The position numbers and the translations under genes are program-made. Under the pieces are notes generated by a model, which saw only the letters and a list, made by a program, of their open reading frames with translations, did not search any database and had not been told where the DNA came from. From Agelas oroides (taxonomy: Eukaryota > Porifera > Demospongiae > Agelasida > Agelasidae): a stretch of DNA of 64,000 nt. Location: NCBI GenBank assembly GCA_949130485.1, contig OX422189.1, positions 5,567,720 to 5,631,719 of the forward strand, given 5' to 3'. This document shows positions 47,701 to 57,648 of the stretch, piece by piece; the stretch's first letter is position 1; each line of letters begins with the position of its first letter.

Positions 47701-50700
47701 AGTCAAGTAGAGACATGGTAGGGGGCACTAGTGTCATGTAGATACAAGTAGAGCCATGATATAGAGTAGTAGAGTCTAGTAGAGCTAAGTAGAGTAATGG
47801 TAGATTGTAGTAGAGCGATGGTAGAGTGCAGTAGAGTCAAGTAGAGCCACGTAGAGCTAGAGAAGTGTTTAGTAGAATCCAGTAGAGCTAGGTAGAGCAT
47901 GCAATGGTAAGGTGTATAGTAGAGTCCAGTAGAGCTAACTAGAGAAATGGTAGATCATAGCAGAGCCAAGTAGAGACATGGTAGAGTGTAGTAGGGTCTT
48001 GTAGAGCCAAGTAGAGCCATGGTAGAGAGTAGTAGAGCCATGTAGGCGCAAGTAGAGTTATGGTAGAGTGCAGTAGAATTAAGTAGAGCGAAGCAGAGCC
48101 ATAGTAGGGAGTAGTGGAGTCCAGTAGAGCTAAGTAGAGTAATGGTAGAGGGTAGTAGAGCCAAGTAGAGCTAAGTAGAGCAATGGTAGAGTGTAGTAGA
48201 GTGAAGAGCTAAGTAGAGCAAAGGTAGAGTGTAGTAGAGCCAAGTAGAGCCATGGTGGAGTGTAGTAGAGTCAAGTAGAGCCAACTAGAGCCATGGTAGG
48301 GTGTAGTAGAGCAAAGTAGAGCCATGGTAGAGTGTAGTAGAGTGAAGTAGAGCCAAGTAGAGCCATGGTAGAGTGTAGTAGAGTCCAGTAGATCTAAGTA
48401 GAGCAATGGCAGAGTGTAGTAGAGCCAAGTAGAGCCATGGTAGAGTGTAGTAGAGTCCAGCAGAGCTAAGTAGAGTAATGGTAGAGTGTAGAACCAGGAA
48501 GAGCCATGGTAGAGTGCAGTAGAGTCAAGTAGAGCCACGTAGAGACATAGAAGTGTTTAGTAGAATCCATCAAAGGCAGGTAGAGCAATGGTAAGGTGTA
48601 GTAGAGTCCAGTAGAGCTAAGTAGAGCAATGGTAGAGTGTAGTAGAGCCAAGTAGAGACATGGTAGAGTGTAGTAGAGTCTTGTAGAGCCAAGTAGAGCA
48701 ATGGTAGAGTGTAGTAGAGCCAAGTAGAGCCATGTAGAGGCACATACAGGAATGGTAGAGTGTAGTAGAGTGAAGAAGAGCTAAGTAGAGCAACGGTAGG
48801 GTGTAGTAGAGCCAAGTTGAGCCATTGTAGAGTGTAGTAGACTCAAGTAGAGCTACGTAGAGCAATGGTAGAGTGTAGTAGAGTCAAGTAGAGCTACGGA
48901 GAGCAATGGTAGAGTGTAGTAGAGTCAAGTAGAGCTATGTAGAGCAATGGTAGAGTGTAGTAGAGCGAAGTATAGCCATGGTAGAGTGTGGTAGAGTCAA
49001 GTAGAGCCAAGTAGAGCCACAAGTGAAGCTTTGGTATAGTGTAGTAGAGTCCAGTAGAGCTAAGTACAGTAATGGTAGAGTGTAGTAGAGCCCAGTAGAG
49101 CCATGGTATATAGAGTGTAGTAGAGTCTCGTAGAGCCGAGTAGAGCACTGATAAAGTGTAGTAGAGTGAAGTAGAGCTAAGTAGAGCAAAGGTAGAGTGT
49201 AGTAGAGCCAAGTAGAGCCATAGTGGAGTGTAGTAGAGTCAAGTAGCTAGAGCCTACTAGAGCCATGGTAGGGTGTATGTAGTAGAGCCAAGTAGAGTCA
49301 TGGTAGAGTGTAGTAGAGTCAAGAAGAGCCAAGTAGAGCCATGGTAGAGTGTAATAGAGTCCAGTAGATCTAATTAGAGTAATGGTAGAGTGTAGTAGAG
49401 CCAGGTAGAGCCATGGTAGAGTGTACTAGAGTCAAGTAGAGACATGGTAGGGGCCACTAGTGTCATGTAGAGACAAGTAGAGCAATGGTAGAGAGGAGTA
49501 GAGTCCAGTAGAAGTAAGTAGATTAATGGTAGAGTATAGTAGAACCAGGAAGAGCCATGGTAGAGTGCAGTAGAGTCAAGTGGAGCCACGTAGAGCCATA
49601 GAAGTGTTTAGTAGAATCCAGTAGAGCTAGGTAGAGCAATGGTAAGGTGTAGTAGAGTCCAGTAGAGCCAAGTAGAGCAATGGTAGAGCGTAGTAGAGCC
49701 AAGTAGAGACATGGTAGAGTGTAGTAGGGTCTTGAAGAGCCAAGTAGAGCAATGGTAGAGTGTAGTAGAGCCAAGTAGAGCCATGGTAGAGAGTAGTAGA
49801 GCCATGTAGAGCCAAGTAGAGTCATGGTAGAGTGCAGTTGAATCAAGTAGAGACACGTAAAGCCATGGTAGAGAGTAGTAGAGTCCAGTAGAGCTAAGTA
49901 GAGTAATGGTAGACTGTAGTAGAACCAGGAAGAGCCTTGGTAGAGTGTAGTAGAGTCAAGTAGAGCCACATAGAGCCATGGTAGTGTGTAGTAGAAAGCA
50001 GTAGAGCTAAGAAGAGCAATGGTAGAGTGTACTATAGAGCGAAGTAGAGCCATGGTAGAGTGCAGTAGAGTCAAGTACAGCCAAGTAGAGCCATGGTAGA
50101 GCATAGTAGAGTCGACTAGGTTCAAGTAGAGCCATGGTAGACAGTAGGAGAGTCCAGTAGAGATAAGTAGAGTAATGGTAGAGTACGTGTAGTATAGCCA
50201 AGTAGAGACATGATAGGGGGCACTAGTGTCATGTAGAGCCAAGGATATCCATGGTAGAGAGTAGTAGACTCTAGTAGAGTTAGGTAGAGATGTGGTAGAG
50301 TGTAGTAGAGCCAGGAACAACCATGGTAGAGTCAAGTAGAGCCACGTAGAGCCACAGAAGTGTTTAACAGAATCCAGTAGAGCTAGGTAGAGTAATGGTA
50401 AGGTGTAGTAGAGTCCAGTAGAGCTAAGTAGAGCAATGGTAGAGTGTAGTAGTGCCAAGTAGCTCGAGACATGGTAGATTGTAGTAGAGTCATGTAGAAC
50501 GAAGTAGAGCAATGGTAGAGTGTAGTAGAGTCCAGTAGAGCTACGTAGAGCAATGGTAGAGTGTAGTAGAGCGAAGTAGAGCCATGGTAGAGTGTTGTAC
50601 AGTCATGTAGAGCCAAGTAGAGCAATGGTAGAGTGTAGTCGAGTCAAGTAGAGCTAAGTAGAGCAAAGGTAGAGTGTAGTAGAGCCACGTAGACCAATGG

Positions 50701-51884
50701 TAGAGTGTAGTAGAGTCAAGTAGAGCTACGCAGAGCAATGGTAGAGTGTAGTAGAGCAAAGTAGAGCCATCGTAGAGTGTTGTAGAGTCATGTAGAGCCA
50801 AGTAGAGCAATGGTAGAGTGTAGTAGAGTCAAGTAGAGCTAAGTAGAGGAAAGGTAGAGTGTAGTAGAGGCAAGTAGAGCCATGGTAGAGTGTAGTAGAG
50901 TCAAGTAGAGACGTGGTAGGGGCCACTAGTGTCATGTAGAGAGAAGTAGAGCACTTATAGAGAGTAGTACAGTCCAGTAGAGTTAAGTAGATTAATGGTA
51001 GAGTGTAGTAGACCAGGATGAGCCATGGTAGAGTGCAGCAGAGTCAAGTAGAGCCAAGTAGAGCAATGGAAGAGTGTAGTAGAGTCAAGTAAAGTTAAGT
51101 AGAGCAAAGGTGGAGCGTGGTAGAGTCAAGTAGAGACATGGTAGGGGGCACTAGTGTCATGTAGATACAAGTAGAGCCATGGTAGAGAGTAGTAGAGTCC
51201 AGTATAGCTAAGTAGAGTAATGGTAGAGTGTAGTAGAACCAAGAAGAGCCATGGTAGAGTGTAGTAGAGTGAAGTAGAGCCACGTACAGCCAGAGAAGTG
51301 TTTAGTAGAATCCAGTAGAGCTAGGTAGAGCAATGGTAAGGTGTAGTAGAGTCCAGTAGAGCTAAGTAGAGCAATGGTGGGTGATAGTGGAGCCAAGTAG
51401 AGACATGGTAGAGTGTTGTAGGGTCTTGTAGAGCCAAGTAGAGCAATAGTAGAGTGTAGTAGAGCCAAGTAGAGCCATGGTAGAGAGTAGTAGTAGAGCC
51501 ATGTAGACGCAAGTACAGGCATGGTAGAGTGCAGTAGAATTAAGTAGAGCGAAGCAGAGCCATAGGAGGGAGTAGTGCAGTCCAGTGGAGCTGAGTAATT
51601 GTAGAGTGTAGTATACAGCCAAGTAGAGACATTGTAGGGGGCACTTGTGTCATGCAGAGACAAGTAGAGCTATGGTAGAGAGTAGTAGAGTCCAGTATAG
51701 CTAAGTAGAGTAATGATAAACTGAAGTAGAACGAGGAAGAGCCATGGTAGCGTGCAGTAAGAGTCAAGTAGAGCCACGTAGAGCCATAGTAGTGTTTAGT
51801 AGAATCCAGGAGAACTAGGTAGAGCAATGGTAAGGTGTAGTAGACTCCAGTAGAGCTAAGTAGAGAAATGGTAGAGCATAGTAG
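32771..51884. repeat. Divergent right-hand part of the satellite
   Basis: Long similarities persist with irregular spacing: about 37556-38760 recurs 5200 bp later, and part of it again 7740 bp later. About 38700-40700 recurs about 7430-7470 bp later, and about 46657-47530 recurs 2866 bp later. Copies differ by more substitutions and small indels than in the left part. The final few hundred bases are the most degenerate and contain runs without a clear GTAGAG. Confidence 0.75.
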
Positions 51885-54800
51885 GATTCTATCTACACCA
51901 AGAACTGGGTTCATGCAGACCTCAATGTGGTGCATGGGAACTCACACCTTCAACTGCTCAATTAGCAACGGCAATCACATCATTGTGCTTTGCAACAATT
52001 TTTATAGTCGTGGATCTTGTCATCTCAGCACTTCAGTGGAGGACGTAAGTTTTGCAATGGCACAGAGACATATAGTCACGTACCCAACATATGTCATTAA
52101 GAATAAGGCCACTCAAGTTTACTTTCCTGTTTGTGGTCTTTCAAATTATTAAAAATGATCAAGTGCAAAGAAAAATGAAAGGCACTGAAGTGCCAAACCC
52201 TCGGCGCAGCAGTGGATGTGAATGTATTTGTGTGTTAACTAGAATTGATCACTGTCTCGTGAACAATAGTATCATGACGTTTGCTTTCGAGTTGATATGG
52301 CATGCCTTTTGATATCAATTCATTTGTAACTGTCTGTCCTCGAATCTGTTCTGACAGCTAGGCACTTGGGCCTAATATTCACACAGTGAAGTACATTGTG
52401 GTTATTTTACATCATGCAACCTCATGCTTGCTTTGTGCATTCTATCTTGCTCTTTCCTCTGCACAGTTTGCTCAAAGGTTTCAGACTCCCATGCTTGCTT
52501 TGTGCATTCTATCTCGCTCTTTTCTCTGCACAGTTTGCTCAAAGGTTTCAGACTCTCTCATGCCTGCTTTGTACATTCTATTTCGCTCTTTTCTCTGCAC
52601 AGTTTGCTCAAAGGTTTCAGACTCTCTCATGCTTGCTTTGTGCATTCTACCTCGCTCTTTCCTCTGCACAGTTTGCTCAAAGGTTTCAGACTCCCATGCT
52701 TGCTTTGTGCATTCTATCTCGCTCTTTTCTCTGCACAGTTTGCTCAAAGTCAGAGTTTGCACAGTTTCAGACTCTCTCATGCTTGCCATAGTCTCGAGAA
52801 CCACACAACGCATAAAGATGGGACTTGTACCGTTACGTTGGTAAGGACCTGTGAATTCCAATGATACTAGTATTGTTTGCCTATTGCATAGCTGGGGGTG
52901 TCCACGGCGAAAAAATATGTAAATCCACTGTCCGATTATTGATGGAGCAACCCACTCAATTTTCGTCAACACCCCTCAGCGCCCAAGGCAACTACGGGGA
53001 CGAATATCAGGCGTACAGCAGCAGGGTCTTGCAGCTTTCCAACAGTGCTGAAATCTTACCGAGAGTTGCTTCAGAAAGGGAGCAGGAAGCGGCGTCCGAA
53101 AACACAAAATTTTATCCGATTATCGTATGTTCCGAAATTTTACGTTAATCGCCCCTAGCGCAAGCGGGGATTGACGATCGAGCTCCATTTTTCAGTCGCC
53201 GGATACGGTGGACTCCACCTTCCTTTCAGTGGCATAACCCAGTATCTGAGTGGCTTGGTCTCCGTGTACGAGCGTCCGATTATTGTTGGTGTCCGAATAT
53301 TGATAGTTTCCTCTACTGCCCACGGCCAATAATCGAACTCGCAAAGAACGTCTCTCCCAAGAACAAAATGGCCGCTAGCCACGTGGTCCAAATTCATACG
53401 CATGCGCGTTTTCCGCGGAGTAAAAAATGGCTGACTTATCATGTAGCTGTACCAACAGGAAGCGCTCTAGCTTCGCAACGAAGCATTTTCAGAGAAAATC
53501 GCTTAAAAGTTTCGACCTTCATCCGCCGCTAAGAAGGTTGTATCGTTTGTGGCACGAATAATCACGTGAAAAATGAGATGTTGAGTAACAGACACACACG
53601 CAGACACAGACACACAGACACACACACAGACACACACACAGACACACAGACCAAGTACCGTAACCCTCGCTGCGCATGCGCGCCGAGGGTTAATGATGTC
53701 CCAAACCCAGCAAAAAGTAGACACTAAGCATCCTTAGACTGTGTAAACACTGTGGTTGCATGCTGAATACAGAGTTTACACAAGTCACCCACCTCGAGCA
53801 AGCACAGCTGAACAGGAACAGGAAACTAATTTTGTGTAGCCAAAGATAAGTGTCCAGTGGAAGCGGGCGCCCATTAATTAGAGGTCTGGATAAGGGCAGT
53901 TTTACGTGCAACACTGTTGCAGCCATCAGCTGGTGACAGGACGCATGAAAATCATATAGGTGATCGTCTCATTCCCAAGCCACTAACCATCTGTGGTTAG
54001 GGTACGAGTCATTTTGGACACTCTTAATAATTATTCTCTGAAATACTGTTCGTGTTTGATGTGAATTCCTTTGTGCTGCTTCATACTACCCATGTCCTCC
54101 CCATTACTCATAGTTTGCACTCAATACAGTTGCTTGGGCACCTGGAAGCAGATTCCCTGTATAGTGCTCTTTGAACACTTTTTTCACATAAATGAGTGGA
54201 ACACCTGGATTCGCTTCACAGTTTTCCTTCCACTTTCACCATCCTGCTGGCTATGACTAGCGTATTGTGTTTTGACATACTCACTTCACGGCTAGTACAT
54301 CAGATATTGTGAAGCAGAGTTAATGTTGTAAAATGGACTACTGCATGTCTTCCATTCCATGTGACAACTTGTTTGCATTGTTCATTGTTACAGTTGTGTT
54401 CATGGTATCAAGAGTAAATATGGTAATTTGCTTTCTGGCTCTGTAGGTTCGCATTCCCTTCATTTATTCTGGTTGTTATGATCTTTGACACCTTGGCCAT
54501 CGGTGAGAATTCAACCTACACAAGTTCATTTTCTTGTATCTTCATTTGTTGTGTTTCCTCCATGTGCAGTCTTCGTTATGACGCTAGCGTTCAACGAAAT
54601 GTGGTTCTGCAATTCGGTGGATTTAATAGACAGTCTACTCAATGCATCTCCCTACTGCACCCTCTCAGGTATCTAGCTACTTAATTATTAATGTCTTCAA
54701 ACTACAGGCCTGAACATGATTTTGCTTAAAAAATCTTGTGTGATTAGGGATACTGGCATATGCAGCAGAATCGGGGGGGGGGGGGGGCACTGGGGCAATG

Positions 54801-56951
54801 TGCTCCCCAAAAGTTTTGTGCTGGGGGTCAGTGCCCATCTTACAGCGGCAGGCTGCCAAACCATATATTATGAACTGCATTCACCTCTATCACACATACT
54901 AAGATACAAAGATTTACCATGATTGAGATTGTCGTGTGTTAGCCAGGCCTGTTTGAAAAATCCAAAAACAGCACTTGGTATCCATTCTTTGCACATGCGC
55001 TATATTACATAAATCTCATGTGAAATTATGCAAGCATGTGTCAAAATGACATTCCATATCATCATGTGGTCATGAATGATGACATCTATTTATACATGTT
55101 TGTACTATATCGGAGTCCAGAAACTTCTGAGTGATGTAAATAAATAGCTGGATGCTCATGCCGAGCTTGCTCGCTAGCTTGTTTGCTCACTAGTGCTACC
55201 TATATGATCAAGATCATGATTGACTTGGATGTTCATGCTAAACCTGCCTAGTAGCACTATCTAGGATGGAGGTCATGAGCGATGGAGGTTGGGCTGAATG
55301 CTTAAACTCAAGCCCGCTTGACGGTAGTGATGGAGACCATGTGTGCTTATAGACTTTCAGGGGCCCCTGTAGCCTCGTTCCCAGGCTCTCTCCTCACCGT
55401 GTTTGAGGAGAGAACCACGGTGAGGAGAGAACCTGGGGACGAGTCTAGGGCCCCTGGGGGCCTTAACATGACACTTCTTTAACATTTTTACCTATGGGGC
55501 CGACAGTGCAACACGATTACCAAGCCTTAATTGCCTTACTACACATACCTGATGTCACAGCAGTGGAAGATGACACAATATTATCCCTGGAATGTTGGGA
55601 AATTAAGTGCATGTGCAAACAGTGGATATCAGGTCCTTTGTCTAATTTATCAAACCAGCCTTGGAACAAGTGTAGTTGTATGCATGATTTGTTCTTTGGT
55701 TGAAGTTTGTTGACAGGCTGATAAACTGACAAACTGTGTGTATGGTAATTACTTACAAATCAATGCATTTATCATGTGTTCAATCCATATCTCTGCTTAG
55801 TCTGTTACACTATCACATTCATGATTTCATTTTATCTTTATTTTATACAGGCACTGTTTATTCTTACAGTTTACATCAGCTCTCCCTATGGGCCATCTTC
55901 TATATGGGTCTTCTCTTCTGGGCAGTTGTTTGCCCTTTCCACTACCAATCCTTTAGGAATGCAGGACGTTTGAAATACGTCTACACAGCAATGACTATAG
56001 CTGGTATTCTCCTGCCATGTGTGCCTGCGGGTGTCAACCTGGTGTTTGGACATGAAGTAATATCCTTTTCACCCATGGTGTGCCTAGTAGCTGTACAAGA
56101 TGTGGGTTTTTATACTGATGCATTGTTGGGAGCATTTGAAGTTGCCATATTAGGAACTCTGCAGGCACTTGTTTTCTGGACATTGGTGAAGGTATGCATA
56201 TAACCGGTAAAATATGCATTCACAGTATCGTATGAACTCATCTTCTTTTAGCACATAATTGTAACTGCTACCATAGTGTGCATGGGCTAAGTCACTTGAA
56301 GCTGTTCACACATGCTGGCTTTTAACCATTGCAGTTGTTGAGGCTTCTAAGATCAGCTTGAAGGCCTGTGTGTGGTAGGGTGCCTAGGCAAGTCTGTGTA
56401 CACAGGCTCACCCCCACAATGTCATGCAATTTCTAGAGCTTGTTCAACTTCAAAGGTTTCGTGTGTGGATTTCTTTCAACACGTGAAGATCCATAGCCTG
56501 TAATAAAACATTCAGTGACACAGAAAGAAGCTTTACTGTTAATATCATATTTAACTCTGTACAGCATGCTGTAGAGAAGACAAAGAAGAGAAAGGAGGCA
56601 CTCAGACGATCCCGAGCACAAAGAAGAATCCTTGGACTTCTACTGTATGTACTACTACTCAATATTCTACACTCAGTTCTGTCAGCTTCTGTATCAGCAA
56701 CAGTGAACTCAACAAGACAGGTATTTCAAGGCTATCTTCAGTGTGAGGCAACAGGCAGACAGGCAGAATGTAGTGCCAGTGAATTGGATAATACCCTGCA
56801 GACTAGTGAAAATATGGTAATTGCATTTATTTGTGTGAGTGCTCTGTATCCTGCTTATCTTCTACCTTTTATTGTGAAAGTCAAAGAACTCAAAAAGAAT
56901 TGTAAACAAATACATGGTTTGCTCAGATCCTGCTGGGTCAGCAACGGATGA
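51885..56951 (+). CDS. Class F (Frizzled/Smoothened)-like seven-transmembrane receptor, 5'-incomplete, five exons
   Basis: Exons 51885-52044, 54447-54502, 54570-54668, 55851-56191 and 56565-56951 (stop TGA) join in one frame across GT-AG introns to about 347 residues. The product has seven hydrophobic segments. TM1 follows a Cys pair (SCRPQCGAWEL), a further Cys pair lies in the TM2-TM3 loop, TM5 begins with DALLGAFEVAILGTLQALV, and a basic third intracellular loop (EKTKKRKEALRRSRAQRR) precedes TM6. The TM6-TM7 loop has spaced Cys residues, and TM7 runs from NMVIAFICVSALYPAYLL. This layout resembles Frizzled/Smoothened receptors, which carry Wnt or Hedgehog-type signals at the cell surface. 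No Frizzled cysteine-rich domain and no signal peptide lie in the window, and the upstream frame hits TAG at 51872. The seven-TM call is firm; the class F call is by pattern only. It could be another sponge-specific GPCR family. No canonical AATAAA was noticed just after the stop. Confidence 0.68.
52423..52790 (+). repeat. 67-69 bp minisatellite, about five copies
   Basis: Copies start with CATGCTTGC or CATGCCTGC at 52423, 52490, 52559, 52628 and 52695, spaced 67, 69, 69 and 67 bp. The last copy is expanded to 83 bp by a partial internal duplication before the partial copy at 52778. Each unit holds a pyrimidine run followed by TGCACAG, then TTTGCTCAAAG. All three forward frames stay open across the copies, a consequence of the unit sequence and not evidence of coding. 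Confidence 0.92.
53270..53480. promoter_or_regulatory. Possible CpG-rich promoter-like patch inside the receptor intron
   Basis: The patch is richer in CG dinucleotides than its surroundings. It carries a YY1-like AAAATGGCCGC near 53366, an E-box CACGTG at 53380-53385 and an NRF1-like CGCATGCGCG at 53399-53408. These motif types often mark animal promoters. No transcript start can be shown, and the patch could equally be part of a mobile element, because TCCGATTAT-type motifs recur at about 52930, 53115 and 53275. Confidence 0.25.
53461..53691. mobile_element. Probable non-autonomous repeat element with CA-rich core and terminal palindrome
   Basis: A short inverted motif GCTTCGCAACGAAGC lies near 53471. 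It is followed by unique-looking sequence, then a CACACAGACACAGA-type simple repeat (about 53590-53650), then a 30-bp near-perfect palindrome centred on GCGCATGCGC at 53662-53691 with arms AACCCTCG and CGAGGGTT. I recall similar palindrome-plus-CA sequences as common in sponge assemblies, but I cannot search for copies. Left boundary uncertain. Confidence 0.5.
54773..54787 (+). repeat. Run of 15 G
   Basis: A mononucleotide tract inside the third intron of the receptor gene. It is followed by GC-rich sequence with further G runs (CACTGGGG, GCTGGGGG). It may belong to an old repeat, and its length is a likely site of sequencing error. Confidence 0.9.
55361..55455. mobile_element. MITE with TAGCCTCGTTCCCAGG ends, 8-bp target duplication
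   Basis: The left end TAGCCTCGTTCCCAGG (from 55370) and the right end CCTGGGGACGAGTCTA (to 55447) form a long stem, extended internally by CTCTCCTCACCGTG against CACGGTGAGGAGAG. The 8-mer GGGCCCCT flanks both sides (55361-55368 and 55448-55455), with one extra base before the left end, exactly as in the copy at 58764. Eight-bp duplications fit hAT-type elements. It lies in the third intron of the receptor gene. It carries no coding sequence. Confidence 0.75.
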
Positions 56952-57166
56952 TCATTATCTTGAAATTTATACAGCCTGAACTCAAGAGTATTAACTATAG
57001 TGTATTGCATTCTGTGTTCCTTGGTTTGTATATATTGTTTCATGCCAGTATTATGCCACCTCCTGGCTGTACATGAGTGTTTTGGAAAAGTGTCAAGGAG
57101 CATTTTGAATTTATAGTCCAGTCAGCAGCTGTATATAAAAGTGGTGATGGAAAGGTAGCCTCAAAT

Positions 57167-57224
57167 GGATTATTGTAGTCTCGTAACCAGGTGCTCAGTA
57201 TCCTGGGAACGAGGCTGGAGTTAT
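57167..57224. mobile_element. Older, shortened copy of the TAGCCTCGTTCCCAGG MITE
   Basis: The left end TAGTCTCGTAACCAGG (about 57176-57191) and the right end CCTGGGAACGAGGCT (57202-57216) are degenerate versions of the same inverted ends. The flanks GGATTATT and GGAGTTAT are imperfect remains of an 8-bp target duplication. Confidence 0.55.
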
Positions 57225-57648
57225 CCTGCAGCAAAAAAATAGCTCCCCACTTTCAAGGCACATGACAGCGTACAGGAAGGAATAACCCACAGTCATGTAT
57301 ATGCATATAGCTACTCAAAGAAGCGATTGTGTTGTTGTGACCGAAAATTTGTTATTTTAGTCGCATCAATGAACAGTTGAAATGTGCAGAGATACTTCTG
57401 TGTGTTGCTTAAGAATTTTTGTATTCCCTAGAGCATCGTAGCTTCTGGGGGACATATACGTATCTGGTATGTATCATCTGTAACTGAATATTTGTAGTCT
57501 ATGCTCTGGGGATTTTGCATTAACTAAACATTTGTGCCTTGGGAGTTTGGAAGATGTTACTAAGCAACCTTTGTCACTAACTCACAGTAGCTAGTATATC
57601 TTGTTCACTTGCACAACTGAACTAGCATCCGTTGGGTCATTTACTATG

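Larger units (their letters stand above)
1..51884. repeat. GTAGAG-decamer satellite array (about 52 kb, open on the left)
   Basis: The whole stretch is made of a 10-bp module GTAGAGNNNN with common endings TGTA, CCAA, TCAA, CTAA and CTAC. Every third or fourth module is 11 bp long and usually ends in ATG, giving 31-bp (10+10+11) and 41-bp (10+10+10+11) subunits. Many 31+41 pairs make 72 bp. The plus strand is rich in G and A and poor in C, and TAG recurs about every 10 bp in all frames. I see no inserted transposon, gene or unrelated sequence in the array. It starts before base 1 and ends at an exon boundary. I do not recognise it as a named satellite. A centromeric, heterochromatic or giant-intron location is possible, but nothing in the sequence decides between them. 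Confidence 0.97.
52045..54446 (+). other. First visible intron of the receptor gene (2402 bp)
   Basis: The donor GTAAGT at 52045 and an acceptor ending CTGTAG at 54446 join a codon split 2+1 (AC|G) without breaking the frame. The intron contains a minisatellite, a short open frame with a signal-peptide-like start (52861-53148, not supported as a gene), a GC-rich patch and a CA-rich palindrome-ended repeat. The stretch 53730-54446 shows nothing recognisable. Confidence 0.7.

Noticed and set aside
1-51884. More than one hundred minus-strand open frames of 60-330 codons as a repetitive protein family
   Set aside because: They overlap in different frames, begin and end wherever a stop happens to fall, follow the nucleotide repeat exactly, lack splice or start context, and are explained by the composition of the GTAGAG decamer.
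1-51884. CRISPR array or bacterial repeat region
   Set aside because: There are no unique spacers; the repeats are directly contiguous and degenerate, and the flanking genes have spliceosomal introns.
1-51884. Telomeric or subtelomeric simple repeat
   Set aside because: The module GTAGAG is not TTAGGG or a simple variant of it, it is nested in 31/41-bp subunits, and single-copy genes follow directly.
51868-52152. 94-codon plus-strand frame starting at ATG 51868
   Set aside because: It starts in the satellite and reads the receptor exon in the wrong frame. The alternative frame encodes TM1 and ends at a GTAAGT donor in phase with the next exon.
52386-52864. Open frames of 131-163 codons on both strands across the minisatellite
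   Set aside because: All frames are kept open by the 67-69 bp unit. The peptides are simple repeats of the same translated unit in shifted frames, and the region lies in a well-supported intron.
52861-53148. 95-codon frame with signal-peptide-like start
   Set aside because: No domain, no neighbouring exon and no conserved feature; it lies within the receptor intron and overlaps repeat-like motifs.
53503-53724. 73-codon minus-strand frame with a poly-Cys/Val tract
   Set aside because: It is the translation of the CACACA simple repeat and the palindrome of a dispersed element.
56495-56515. AATAAA in intron 4 as the receptor polyadenylation signal
   Set aside because: It precedes the last exon that supplies TM6-TM7 in frame. 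Early polyadenylation is possible but nothing else supports it.
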